A stretch of 21,514 nt of DNA from an uncultured bacterium (GTDB taxonomy: Bacteria > Patescibacteriota > Microgenomatia > UBA1400 > PJMF01). The notes beneath the pieces are model-generated. The model saw only the letters and a program-made list of their open reading frames with translations. It had not been told where the DNA came from and ran no database searches. Below are positions 15,466 through 21,514 of the stretch, in pieces; the first letter of the stretch is position 1, and each line of letters opens with the position of its first letter. The translations under genes and the position numbers were made by a program. Where the stretch lies: the NCBI GenBank assembly GCA_903891335.1, contig CAITDX010000017.1, positions 1 to 21,514 on the forward strand, written 5' to 3'.

Positions 15466-15780
15466 ATGTCAAAGTACGCAATCATTCAATTACAAGGCAA
15501 GCAATTTCGAGTCGTAGAAGGTGATGAATTTGCCGTCGATCGTTTGGAGCAAGAAGTGGGTAGCAAATTTGATGTTACCGATGTTTTACTCTTGGTTGAT
15601 GGTCAAGATCGCCAGATTGGTCAACCAATTGTAGCCAAGGCTAAAGTATCTTTAGAGCTTATTGCCAATGGCCGCGGCGAAAAGATTCGTGTTGCCAAAT
15701 ACAAGTCCAAATCTCGCTACCGCAAGGTGATTGGTCATCGTCAGGATCAAAGCACTGTCAAAGTGCTTAAGATTGCCTAA
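15466..15780 (+). CDS. rplU: Large-subunit ribosomal protein L21
   Basis: The 104-aa protein has the standard L21 start, YAIIQLQGKQFRVVEGDEF. It ends with the basic RNA-binding stretch KYKSKSRYRKVIGHRQDQST (residues 78-97). It binds domain II of 23S rRNA in the large subunit. It is the first gene of a three-gene operon with the methylase and L27. The order L21-x-L27 is conserved in bacteria, although the middle gene here is not the usual Prp protease. Confidence 0.97.
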   Translation: MSKYAIIQLQGKQFRVVEGDEFAVDRLEQEVGSKFDVTDVLLLVDGQDRQIGQPIVAKAKVSLELIANGRGEKIRVAKYKSKSRYRKVIGHRQDQSTVKVLKIA

Positions 15781-15783
15781 ACA

Positions 15784-15810
15784 CTCTTAATTACAAGAGG
15801 GTAAGGACCC
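15784..15810 (+). promoter_or_regulatory. Tandem hairpins in the rplU-methylase gap enclosing the ribosome-binding site
   Basis: CTCTT-aattac-AAGAG (15784-15799) abuts GGGT-aagg-ACCC (15799-15810). The second loop holds the AAGG ribosome-binding site 6 nt before the methylase ATG at 15813. The stems are short (5 and 4 bp). Partial occlusion of initiation is possible, but no function is shown. Confidence 0.4.
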
Positions 15811-15812
15811 TT

Positions 15813-16964
15813 ATGCAGACATTCTTACTACTCTTTGGTAATACTAGTCAACTTTCAGAGCTCGAATTTCAAGCCCAGTATCCGCACTTACCCTTGCGAC
15901 GTTTAGCTGAGCAGCTGTTTAGTTTCCAAAGTGAAACTGATTTATCTGCAGAGATGATGCAGGCTTTGGGTGGGGTGGTGAAGATTTTTGTTACTCGCCA
16001 AGAGCTGGATAATACAGTCAGTGATGAAGCCGTGATTGAAGCAATTACCGCCTTACTGCTTGAGCATGCGGAAGAACCCTATTTCACCATCAGTCAGATC
16101 GGCAAAGGCCAGCGCAGCATCAATAATGCCGCTGTCAAAGCTTTGATCAAGGAAAATGGTCGTCAGGCTCGTTATTTTGCCAGTGAACTGCACGATAGTG
16201 CGCTCTTATCGCACCAGTCTAAGGCTACTGAAATTTTGCTGTTTAATGATCAAGAACGAGGGGTGGTGTCGATCAATCAATTGACTGCGGTTCAAGATAT
16301 TGATGACTGGACCAAGCGTGATCGAGAGAAACCTTATGCTGATCGCAAAAAAGGGATGTTGCCACCTAAAGTGGCTCGAATGATGGTCAATAGCGCTGCT
16401 GGTATTTGGAAACAGGCTCATCCTGACCAATCTCCCCTTCTCTATGATCCATTTTGTGGAACTGGTACGGTATTGGCTGAAGCAGCGGTGCGCGGTCTGG
16501 CAGTGTGCGGTTCTGATATCGATGAGAAAGCAGTGTTTGGCGCTCGGGAGAATCTAACTTGGTTGGCTAGCGAATATGGCTTGCAATTGGAGAGCTCTGT
16601 GTTTTACATGGACGCTGCTCATGTTGAGCCAGCGAAATTTCCTCGTCAAGTTGATGTGTTAGTAACCGAACCCTTCTTAGGTAAGCAAACTCCTCGAGAT
16701 GTTGAATTAGCCAATGTGTTTCGTGGTTTAGAAAAAATGTATCTCGGTAGCTTCAAGGCTTGGAGTCAAATCTTGGCTGATGGAGCCATCGTGGCAATTG
16801 TCTTTCCTCAAGTGACGACCGATCGTCATGTTTATACCCTCGATAGTTTAATTGACAAACTACGGGCAAAAGGGTACAATTCTCTGGTTAATCCGATCCT
16901 CTACGCTCGTGAGGGCGCTCGAGTTGCTCGAAACATTTATATATTTAGATTTCAAAGAGGCTAA
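15813..16964 (+). CDS. Trm11/TrmG10-like SAM-dependent RNA methyltransferase (UPF0020 family)
   Basis: A 383-aa two-part protein. Residues 1 to about 160 form an N-terminal RNA-binding-type region that opens QTFLLLFGNTSQLSELEFQA, resembling Trm11/THUMP-type methylases. The C-terminal Rossmann methylase has motif I, YDPFCGTGTVLAEAAVRG (Asp212 onward), GSDIDEKAVFGARENL for the SAM ribose acidic residue, and motif IV as TEPFLG (285-290) in place of D/N-PPY. The family methylates the N2 of guanosine, for example G10 in tRNA; the actual target here is unknown. It lies between rplU and rpmA, where Firmicutes have the L27 protease gene prp, and ends 3 nt before rpmA. The AAGG ribosome-binding site lies in a hairpin loop. 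Confidence 0.82.
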   Translation: MQTFLLLFGNTSQLSELEFQAQYPHLPLRRLAEQLFSFQSETDLSAEMMQALGGVVKIFVTRQELDNTVSDEAVIEAITALLLEHAEEPYFTISQIGKGQRSINNAAVKALIKENGRQARYFASELHDSALLSHQSKATEILLFNDQERGVVSINQLTAVQDIDDWTKRDREKPYADRKKGMLPPKVARMMVNSAAGIWKQAHPDQSPLLYDPFCGTGTVLAEAAVRGLAVCGSDIDEKAVFGARENLTWLASEYGLQLESSVFYMDAAHVEPAKFPRQVDVLVTEPFLGKQTPRDVELANVFRGLEKMYLGSFKAWSQILADGAIVAIVFPQVTTDRHVYTLDSLIDKLRAKGYNSLVNPILYAREGARVARNIYIFRFQRG

Positions 16965-16967
16965 AGT

Positions 16968-17225
16968 ATGGCACACGTCAAAGGTTCAGGTAGCGTTAAT
17001 CAACATTCCCAAGGCAAACGACACGGGAAGCGTTTTGGTATCAAAAAATACGCAGGTGAGAAAATCAGTGTCGGTCAGATCATCGTTCGCCAAAAAGGCG
17101 CTAAGTACAAGGCCGGCAAGGGCGTGGCTTTTGGTCATGACTGGACAGTTTTCTCGATGATTGATGGTGTTGTCCAATTCAGCAAGCGCTTCGGCAAGAC
17201 CGTGGTGAATGTGGTGAAGGGGTAA
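16968..17225 (+). CDS. rpmA: Large-subunit ribosomal protein L27
   Basis: The 85-aa protein starts MAHVKGSGSVNQHSQGKRHG and continues FGIKKYAGEKISVGQIIVRQ, the standard L27 fold. Its N-terminal tail reaches the peptidyl transferase centre. There is no cleavable N-terminal extension of the Firmicutes type, which agrees with the absence of prp. It begins 3 nt after the methylase stop, with AAAGAGG inside the end of that gene as ribosome-binding site. It is the last gene of the operon, closed by a strong terminator. Confidence 0.97.
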   Translation: MAHVKGSGSVNQHSQGKRHGKRFGIKKYAGEKISVGQIIVRQKGAKYKAGKGVAFGHDWTVFSMIDGVVQFSKRFGKTVVNVVKG

Positions 17226-17243
17226 GAGATTTTTTTTGAAATG

Positions 17244-17275
17244 AAAGCCCTCGAGCGTAAGCTCGGGGGCTTTTT
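17244..17275 (+). terminator. Intrinsic terminator after rpmA
   Basis: A 13-bp stem, AAAGCCCTCGAGC (17244-17256) with GCTCGGGGGCTTT (17261-17273), has one G-U pair and is closed by the GNRA tetraloop GTAA. TTTTT follows at 17271-17275. It ends the rplU-methylase-rpmA transcript before parB. Confidence 0.93.
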
Positions 17276-17283
17276 GGTTGAGT

Positions 17284-17309
17284 AGGTTTTTTCATTTTGT
17301 GAAAAACCT
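17284..17309. repeat. AT-rich inverted repeat upstream of the parB promoter
   Basis: AGGTTTTT (17284-17291) pairs with AAAAACCT (17302-17309); CA/TG pairs past one bulged T extend the stem. GTGAAAAAC occurs twice (17299-17307 and 17313-17321), the second copy overlapping the likely parB -35. GTGAAA is also the right half of a parS core, so an autoregulatory ParB or other repressor site is conceivable but unproven. Confidence 0.4.
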
Positions 17310-17312
17310 CCC

Positions 17313-17347
17313 GTGAAAAACTTGATCTAGTATGGTATACATAAGTC
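17313..17347 (+). promoter_or_regulatory. parB promoter, predicted leaderless
   Basis: GTGAAA (17313-17318; close to TTGACA) and TATACA (17336-17341) with an upstream TG (17333-17334) are spaced by 17 bp. Seven nt downstream of the -10 is 17348, the A of the parB ATG. There is no ribosome-binding site. Confidence 0.55.
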
Positions 17348-18172
17348 ATGAATCAAAGTGTCCAGAAACTTCCCATTACTCATTTGCAACCAAATCCTTT
17401 TCAACCTCGCGATCAGGTCAAAAAAGAAGATATTGTTGATCTGGTTGAATCAGTCCGCATCCATGGGGTACTTGAGCCAATTGTGGTGGCGGAAACTCCT
17501 GCTGGGTATCAAATCATCGCAGGTGAGCGGCGCTGGCGCGCCGCCAAAATGGTTGGCCTCGAAGAAGTGCCAGTGCACATCAAGAAAACCAGTCCCCAAG
17601 GCATGTTGGAAATGGCTATCGTCGAAAACGTCCAGCGTCATGATCTCAACCCCATCGAGCGAGCCCAATCCTTCCAGCGTCTCCAGCGAGAATTTAATCT
17701 CAGTACCGGTGATGTTGCCAAGCGAGTCGGTAAATCACCAGCCTACGTTAGCAATAGTTTGAAGTTGCTGACTCTACCTGATGCAATTAGCGATGGATTA
17801 TTAAGTGAGCAAATCACTGAAGGACATGCTCGGGCCTTAGCCAGCATCACTCCTCAGGAGGCCATGATTGCCTGTTACAAAATTGTACTTAAGGAAAATG
17901 CTTCGGTGCGTCGCACTGAAGAATTGGTTAGACGTTTCAAAAACAATGAACTCACTACCAGCAAAAAAGATGATGGTCGTGGTCGACCCTTAACCCAAGA
18001 TGAGCAACAAGTGGCGGTTTGGGAGAAACAAATTCAAAGCTATTTCAACAACAAAGCCAACCTCAAAGTGATTCGCTCTCGCAAGCAAACCAAAGTTACC
18101 ATTATTCTCGAGGGTGCTCCCGATAAAACTCAAGCTGATCTTGAGAAACTCATGAAAATTGCTCGCAGCTAG
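17348..18172 (+). CDS. parB: Chromosome-partitioning protein ParB (Spo0J/Noc family)
   Basis: CTP-dependent DNA clamp that loads at parS sites and spreads, organising the origin region for segregation with ParA. The 274-aa protein shows box I NPFQPRDQ (residues 16-23), box II AGERRWRAAK (58-67; arginine-rich nucleotide-binding motif), box III IVENVQRHDLNPIERAQ (91-107), and a helix-turn-helix, GDVAKRVGKSPAYVSNSLKL (121-140), that reads parS. A basic linker and a C-terminal dimerisation domain follow. parA is not adjacent, which is unusual. A candidate parS is at 2245-2260. It converges on ftsI with a 50-bp gap (18173-18222) in which I see no convincing terminator. Confidence 0.95.
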   Translation: MNQSVQKLPITHLQPNPFQPRDQVKKEDIVDLVESVRIHGVLEPIVVAETPAGYQIIAGERRWRAAKMVGLEEVPVHIKKTSPQGMLEMAIVENVQRHDLNPIERAQSFQRLQREFNLSTGDVAKRVGKSPAYVSNSLKLLTLPDAISDGLLSEQITEGHARALASITPQEAMIACYKIVLKENASVRRTEELVRRFKNNELTTSKKDDGRGRPLTQDEQQVAVWEKQIQSYFNNKANLKVIRSRKQTKVTIILEGAPDKTQADLEKLMKIARS

Positions 18173-18222
18173 GTTTGACGCAGAGCTAAGCTCCACGCAG
18201 GTTGTAGTCAGCCAGAACCTTA

Positions 18223-19965
18223 CTACTTATCTGGGGTGATATTGAGTAAAATCATCAATTTATCAGCAACTTTATACCAGAGTGGCGCTGCCGTTTCCGC
18301 TGCCCAGGGACTTGAGCGGGGATTTTCTAGTTTAACCAACATTGTGAAGCGAGGATTGCTGGCTGGAGCAAAACCAATGAAACTAGCAATGGTTTCATCA
18401 GCCTTATACCCACCCTGTGGGTCTGGCACCTGAGAGGTGCCGGTTTTGGCGGCGACAGTGTACTTATCGGAAGCAATCCATTGGGCTTCGCCGTGGGCGG
18501 CGGCCTCAATCATCATACTCGTGACAGTGGCGGCCGCCGCCTCACTAATCACCTGCTCCCCTGCTTTCGTATCAGTCATGATCTCGGTCTGCGTTTGTTG
18601 GTCATACACTTTTTGCACGATCAGTGGCTCCAACATTCGCCCGCGATTGGCAATTACATTGACAGCGCGTAGCATTTCTAGGCTATTGGTGCTAATACCT
18701 TGACCAAATGAAATGGTAGCAGTTTCAACGGGGCCAATTTTTTTGGGGAAAGGAGTGCGAGTGTCGTCTTGTAAATCAATCTGGATATTTTCACCAATCC
18801 CAAATTTTTTCAGATAGCTGACCAGGCGGTCAGTTCCAAGTAAGTCGCTAATAAAAATCATGGCGGTATTATCAGATTTGGCTAAACCTTCGGTCATAGA
18901 AATATTGGGATGATACTCGTCATTCCAGGTTTTAATGAAATATTTATCAACCTTGCGCGGTCCAGCACAGCTGGTGCACGCGGTTTCCGGAGTAATGACG
19001 CCACTATCAATCCCCGCGGCGACCGTGAGTGTTTTGAAGGTTGAGCCGGGTTCATACAAGCGAGTTAGGCTAGGGTTTTTGAGAATATCACCATCATAGC
19101 GAAAGTAGAGCCAGGGCTTGTAACTAGGAGCAGTGGCTGCGGCCAGAATCTTACCTGTTTGGCTCTCCATGATAATGATCTCGCCTCGAGCAGCTTGATA
19201 GCGTTGCATGCCTTCAGTGAGGGCTGTCTCAGCAAGATATTGGATGTCACGGCGAATGGTGAGAGTGATATCTCGCCCATTGAGATTGAGGCTGTCATAT
19301 TTTTGGCCAGCCAAAAGAAAACCCAGTGCGTCCATACGCACTAATTGACTTTGCTTTTTGGGTTTGAGTTCGTCTTCAAGTGCTCCTTCGATGCCATAGC
19401 GACCAATGTCAGCTGCTTGCTCATCGCGACCAACAAAGCCAAGTAGGTGTGCAGCCATCGAGGCCTCAGGATAAAAGCGAGCATAATTGCTGTCAAAATG
19501 TAGGTACGGATTGCCGAGTGATTCGATAGCAGTTTTGCTGGCAGCAGGTAATTTTTCAACGAGCTTTGGCCAGTTGGCTTGACTGGCAAATTTACTCAGC
19601 AGTTCTGCCGCCAATTCATCTATCGCTGCTTGTAGCGGCTCGCTGCCTTGGAGAGTCTCGTCATCCTTAGCCCGTTCGGTGATGATGAGTGTCGCAAGTT
19701 GTCGACTCAGACCGGCTGCATCACCTTGGAAATTTTTGCGATCAAGTTTGAGATCGTAGACTTCTTGATTGCCAACCAGGAGGTATCCGTCACTGGTAAA
19801 AATTTGCCCTCGCAGCCCTTCGTTTTCTAATCTACGCAAAGTTTGTCCCTCTGAGGCTGCTTTGAGTTTTTCACCCATGAGAATTTGCCAGTGGAATAAT
19901 CTGCCTACAATCACCAGTAACCCCAAGTAAAAAAGCACTAGAAAAAGACGATGTCGTTGGTGCAT
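18223..19965 (-). CDS. ftsI: Septal transpeptidase FtsI/PBP3 (class B penicillin-binding protein)
   Basis: Crosslinks septal peptidoglycan, partnered with FtsW. The 580-aa protein has one N-terminal membrane anchor (about residues 7-27), a pedestal region (about 45-200) containing LRGQIFTSDG and YGIEGALEDEL, and a transpeptidase domain with all three catalytic motifs. These are GSTFK (Ser308, Lys311), SDN (364-366) and KTGTS (507-511). A Cys-x-x-Cys pair (330, 333; ACTSCAGP) sits between the first two motifs and may form a disulfide outside the cell. No PASTA domain is present. Its position after rsmH and the ftsL-like gene supports FtsI rather than the elongation PBP2. It starts 31 nt after the ftsL-like gene without a strong ribosome-binding site. 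Confidence 0.94.
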   Translation of the reverse strand: MHQRHRLFLVLFYLGLLVIVGRLFHWQILMGEKLKAASEGQTLRRLENEGLRGQIFTSDGYLLVGNQEVYDLKLDRKNFQGDAAGLSRQLATLIITERAKDDETLQGSEPLQAAIDELAAELLSKFASQANWPKLVEKLPAASKTAIESLGNPYLHFDSNYARFYPEASMAAHLLGFVGRDEQAADIGRYGIEGALEDELKPKKQSQLVRMDALGFLLAGQKYDSLNLNGRDITLTIRRDIQYLAETALTEGMQRYQAARGEIIIMESQTGKILAAATAPSYKPWLYFRYDGDILKNPSLTRLYEPGSTFKTLTVAAGIDSGVITPETACTSCAGPRKVDKYFIKTWNDEYHPNISMTEGLAKSDNTAMIFISDLLGTDRLVSYLKKFGIGENIQIDLQDDTRTPFPKKIGPVETATISFGQGISTNSLEMLRAVNVIANRGRMLEPLIVQKVYDQQTQTEIMTDTKAGEQVISEAAAATVTSMMIEAAAHGEAQWIASDKYTVAAKTGTSQVPDPQGGYKADETIASFIGFAPASNPRFTMLVKLENPRSSPWAAETAAPLWYKVADKLMILLNITPDK

Positions 19966-19996
19966 GCTCTACAACCTAGTGTAACAGCTTCTCAAT

Positions 19997-20281
19997 TTAT
20001 CGGGAAGCCAGAGTGGCACTCTGGCGTTTGATGACGAGGACTTGACCGACTGTCTGGTAGGTCGCTGCTTCGTCAGCACTGAGTTCTCGTAGGGCGAGTT
20101 GTTCAGCATTTTGACGCTGATGATTTTGAATTTCCTGAGCAATGCTGGCCTTGCGATTTTCAAGCAGACTGATTTTTTGACCATACCCAATGTTTTGACT
20201 GAGGGTGAAAACGGTGGCGATGACCTGAGCGCATAACACTACCGCGAGGATACCGTAGTAGTAAAGGACTTTTGTATTCAT
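19997..20281 (-). CDS. ftsL: FtsL-like bitopic cell-division protein
   Basis: A 94-aa protein with a short cytoplasmic tail (MNTK), one membrane helix (about residues 5-28) and an extracytoplasmic heptad-like stretch rich in Glu, Gln and Leu (about 35-68). This is the size and shape of FtsL/DivIC, which join FtsQ to activate FtsW-FtsI. Sequence conservation in this family is too low for a motif-based call. The identification relies on topology and on the classic order rsmH-ftsL-ftsI. It starts 9 nt after rsmH, with AGAAGAAA as a likely ribosome-binding site. Confidence 0.75.
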   Translation of the reverse strand: MNTKVLYYYGILAVVLCAQVIATVFTLSQNIGYGQKISLLENRKASIAQEIQNHQRQNAEQLALRELSADEAATYQTVGQVLVIKRQSATLASR

Positions 20282-20290
20282 GTTTCTTCT

Positions 20291-21211
20291 CTAGAGAGCC
20301 AGTGCTCTCAACTTAGCGCTGCGGGAGCGAGGATTTGTACGAAGCTCTTCTTCGCTGGCAGTAATAGCTTTTTTGTTAATCATGGTGCCAAGACCTTGGC
20401 TTTCCCATTGTTTAAATAAAGTTTTGACGATGCGATCTTCACCTTCGTGAAACGCGATGCAGACCAGGCGTTTGTGTGTAGCCTGACTGTTGCGCAAAAT
20501 TGCGAGTGCCTGCGGCAACGCAGCTTCGATATTGCTGAGTTCATCATTGACTACCATGCGCAAGGCTTGAAAAACCTTGGTGGCTGGATGCAAGTGACTG
20601 TGTTGATTAAATCGCTTCACCTGCTTGATGATTTCTACCAACGTAGCAACTCGATCAAGGGCTTGGGGATCGGTCTTGCGCTTGGCCACAATTTTGCGGG
20701 CAATGGCTTTGGCTTGTTCTTCTCCGCCATAATCTTGAAACATGCTCGCCATTTGTCTCTCATCAAGTAGCTTGAGTAAATCACAGGCTCGCACGCCTAG
20801 GCGATTATCCATGCGCATATCGAGAATTTCATCAGTGCTCTCGAAACTAAAGCCACGACTGGTGGACATCAATTGATCGGTAGAAGTGCCGAAATCAAAG
20901 AGGATTCCGCTCACTTCAATCGTCATACTTTTTTTAAGGTTCTCGAGGGTAGCTTGCATTTTGCTAAAGTTTTCTCGCTGCAAAATGAGCTGTCCTCGTG
21001 CAATTTCATGTTTAAAACGCTCTTGTGCCTGGTCAATGCTCTCTTGATCAAAATCAAAGGCAATGACTTTGCCACCAGCAGCCATAATCGCACTGCTGTG
21101 ACCACCTCGACCAAAGGTAGCGTCGATATAGTAGTGATTTGCTTGAGGGTTGAGTGCTGTCAACACTTCGCTCATCAGTACTGCTTGGTGGTTATGATTT
21201 GCCTTATTCAT
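20291..21211 (-). CDS. rsmH: 16S rRNA (cytosine-1402 N4)-methyltransferase RsmH
   Basis: Methylates N4 of C1402 in the ribosomal P-site region of 16S rRNA. The 306-aa protein (formerly MraW) shows the SAM-binding motif I DATFGRGGHS (residues 30-39), FDFGTSTDQL (105-114; more often LDLGVSSxQL), DEILDMRMDNR (127-137), HPATKVFQALRMVVNDEL and the C-terminal NPRSRSAKLRAL. The length is normal. Its ATG lies inside the 3' end of mraZ (8-bp overlap), implying translational coupling. Confidence 0.97.
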   Translation of the reverse strand: MNKANHNHQAVLMSEVLTALNPQANHYYIDATFGRGGHSSAIMAAGGKVIAFDFDQESIDQAQERFKHEIARGQLILQRENFSKMQATLENLKKSMTIEVSGILFDFGTSTDQLMSTSRGFSFESTDEILDMRMDNRLGVRACDLLKLLDERQMASMFQDYGGEEQAKAIARKIVAKRKTDPQALDRVATLVEIIKQVKRFNQHSHLHPATKVFQALRMVVNDELSNIEAALPQALAILRNSQATHKRLVCIAFHEGEDRIVKTLFKQWESQGLGTMINKKAITASEEELRTNPRSRSAKLRALAL

Positions 21212-21514
21212 GATCGACGACGCTTTCTGCGATTGCTTCGGCTTGGTTTTCTAAACCGTCAATGTAGTTGTGGTAGCGTTCTTGATCCCAGATTTCGAGA
21301 TGGTTGAGACTTCCCACGATAACGGTATGTTTGACCAAGTGAGCGAAGCTAATCAAGTAATCGGGCAGATTTACTCGACCTTGTTCGTCGGTGGTGACGA
21401 TTTTGGCTTCATTAGCCATCAAACGCACCAGATCACGATTGGCTTTTTTGGTTAAAGAGCGTTCGGCGATTTTCTCCAATTCTTTTTGAAAGTCGCCTTC
21501 TTGTAATAAAAATA
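21204..21514 (-). CDS. mraZ: Transcriptional regulator MraZ, 3' part (N-terminus beyond the window)
   Basis: The frame is open to the right edge and codes for about 102 residues before its TAA, so roughly 40 N-terminal residues of the usual 140-150 lie outside. The visible part contains the second AbrB-like half, with the DxxGR element in TTDEQGRVNLPDYLISFA. It is followed by the typical VIVGSLNHLEIWDQERY strand. MraZ is a DNA-binding regulator that normally represses its own dcw cluster by binding repeats upstream of mraZ; that promoter is outside the window. An internal TTG at 21479 is not a start, because homology continues upstream of it. Confidence 0.93.
   Translation of the reverse strand, partial: FLLQEGDFQKELEKIAERSLTKKANRDLVRLMANEAKIVTTDEQGRVNLPDYLISFAHLVKHTVIVGSLNHLEIWDQERYHNYIDGLENQAEAIAESVVDHE

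Noticed and set aside
17284..17309. Second terminator after rpmA
   Set aside because: The stem is AT-rich and not followed by a T-run; the real terminator is 17244-17275.
18173..18222. Bidirectional terminator between parB and ftsI
   Set aside because: Only weak short repeats (GAGC-taa-GCTC; AGGTT with AACCT across a 12-nt loop) and no T-runs; not convincing.
21204..21479. A complete 91-aa ORF starting at TTG 21479
   Set aside because: The frame stays open to the window edge and MraZ similarity continues upstream, so this is the 3' part of a longer mraZ.
1..21514. Alternative genetic code, CRISPR, tRNA/rRNA genes, insertion sequences
   Set aside because: TGA serves as a stop (ftsW, ftsA); no spaced direct repeats, no tRNA-like cloverleaf, no transposase or terminal inverted repeats were seen on reading.

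Overview
This window reads as a compact, gene-dense bacterial chromosome segment (about 90% coding) carrying most of the cell-division and peptidoglycan (dcw) machinery. It most likely comes from a Candidate Phyla Radiation / Patescibacteria lineage, possibly Microgenomates-like. The pointers are a MurG with a shortened SGAHLTPA-type N-terminal loop instead of GGTGGH, a eukaryote-type IleRS, a Trm11-like methylase between L21 and L27, degenerate active-site motifs in MurB and MraY, and generally short proteins. TGA is used as a stop (ftsW, ftsA), so this is not a code-25 lineage (Gracilibacteria/SR1). The placement is inference; no rRNA is present to confirm it.

Layout. Minus strand 1-346: 5' part of a polysaccharide flippase gene, divergent from lepB (423-1007, plus). 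truB (967-1698, minus) overlaps the 3' end of lepB and is divergent from a long plus-strand run: murB, murA, mraY, ftsW, murG, an ftsQ-like gene, ftsA, ftsZ and an unrecognised 126-aa ORF (1742-11149). ileS (11430-14282) follows behind a well-supported T-box riboswitch, then rodA, the rplU / Trm11-like methylase / rpmA operon, and parB. At 18.2 kb the strand flips: ftsI, an ftsL-like gene, rsmH and the 3' part of mraZ run on the minus strand toward parB. The dcw cluster is therefore split into two convergent blocks, mraZ-rsmH-ftsL-ftsI and murB-to-ftsZ, with ileS, rodA, L21/L27 and parB between them. murC, murD, murE, murF and ddl are not in the window.

How it works together. MurA and MurB make UDP-MurNAc. 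MraY and MurG build lipid I and lipid II. FtsW with FtsI (septum) and RodA (elongation) polymerise and crosslink glycan. FtsZ, FtsA, FtsQ and FtsL form the divisome, MraZ and RsmH head the minus block, and ParB handles chromosome segregation. A near-canonical parS site lies inside murB, which suggests an origin-proximal location.

Most noteworthy: (1) the T-box with a minimal Stem I (specifier AUC) and mutually exclusive antiterminator/terminator in front of ileS; (2) the parS-like palindrome in murB; (3) two divergent gene pairs with symmetric, element-sharing promoters and several predicted leaderless or nearly leaderless starts; (4) active-site substitutions in MurA, MurB and MraY; (5) an unknown small gene coupled to ftsZ.
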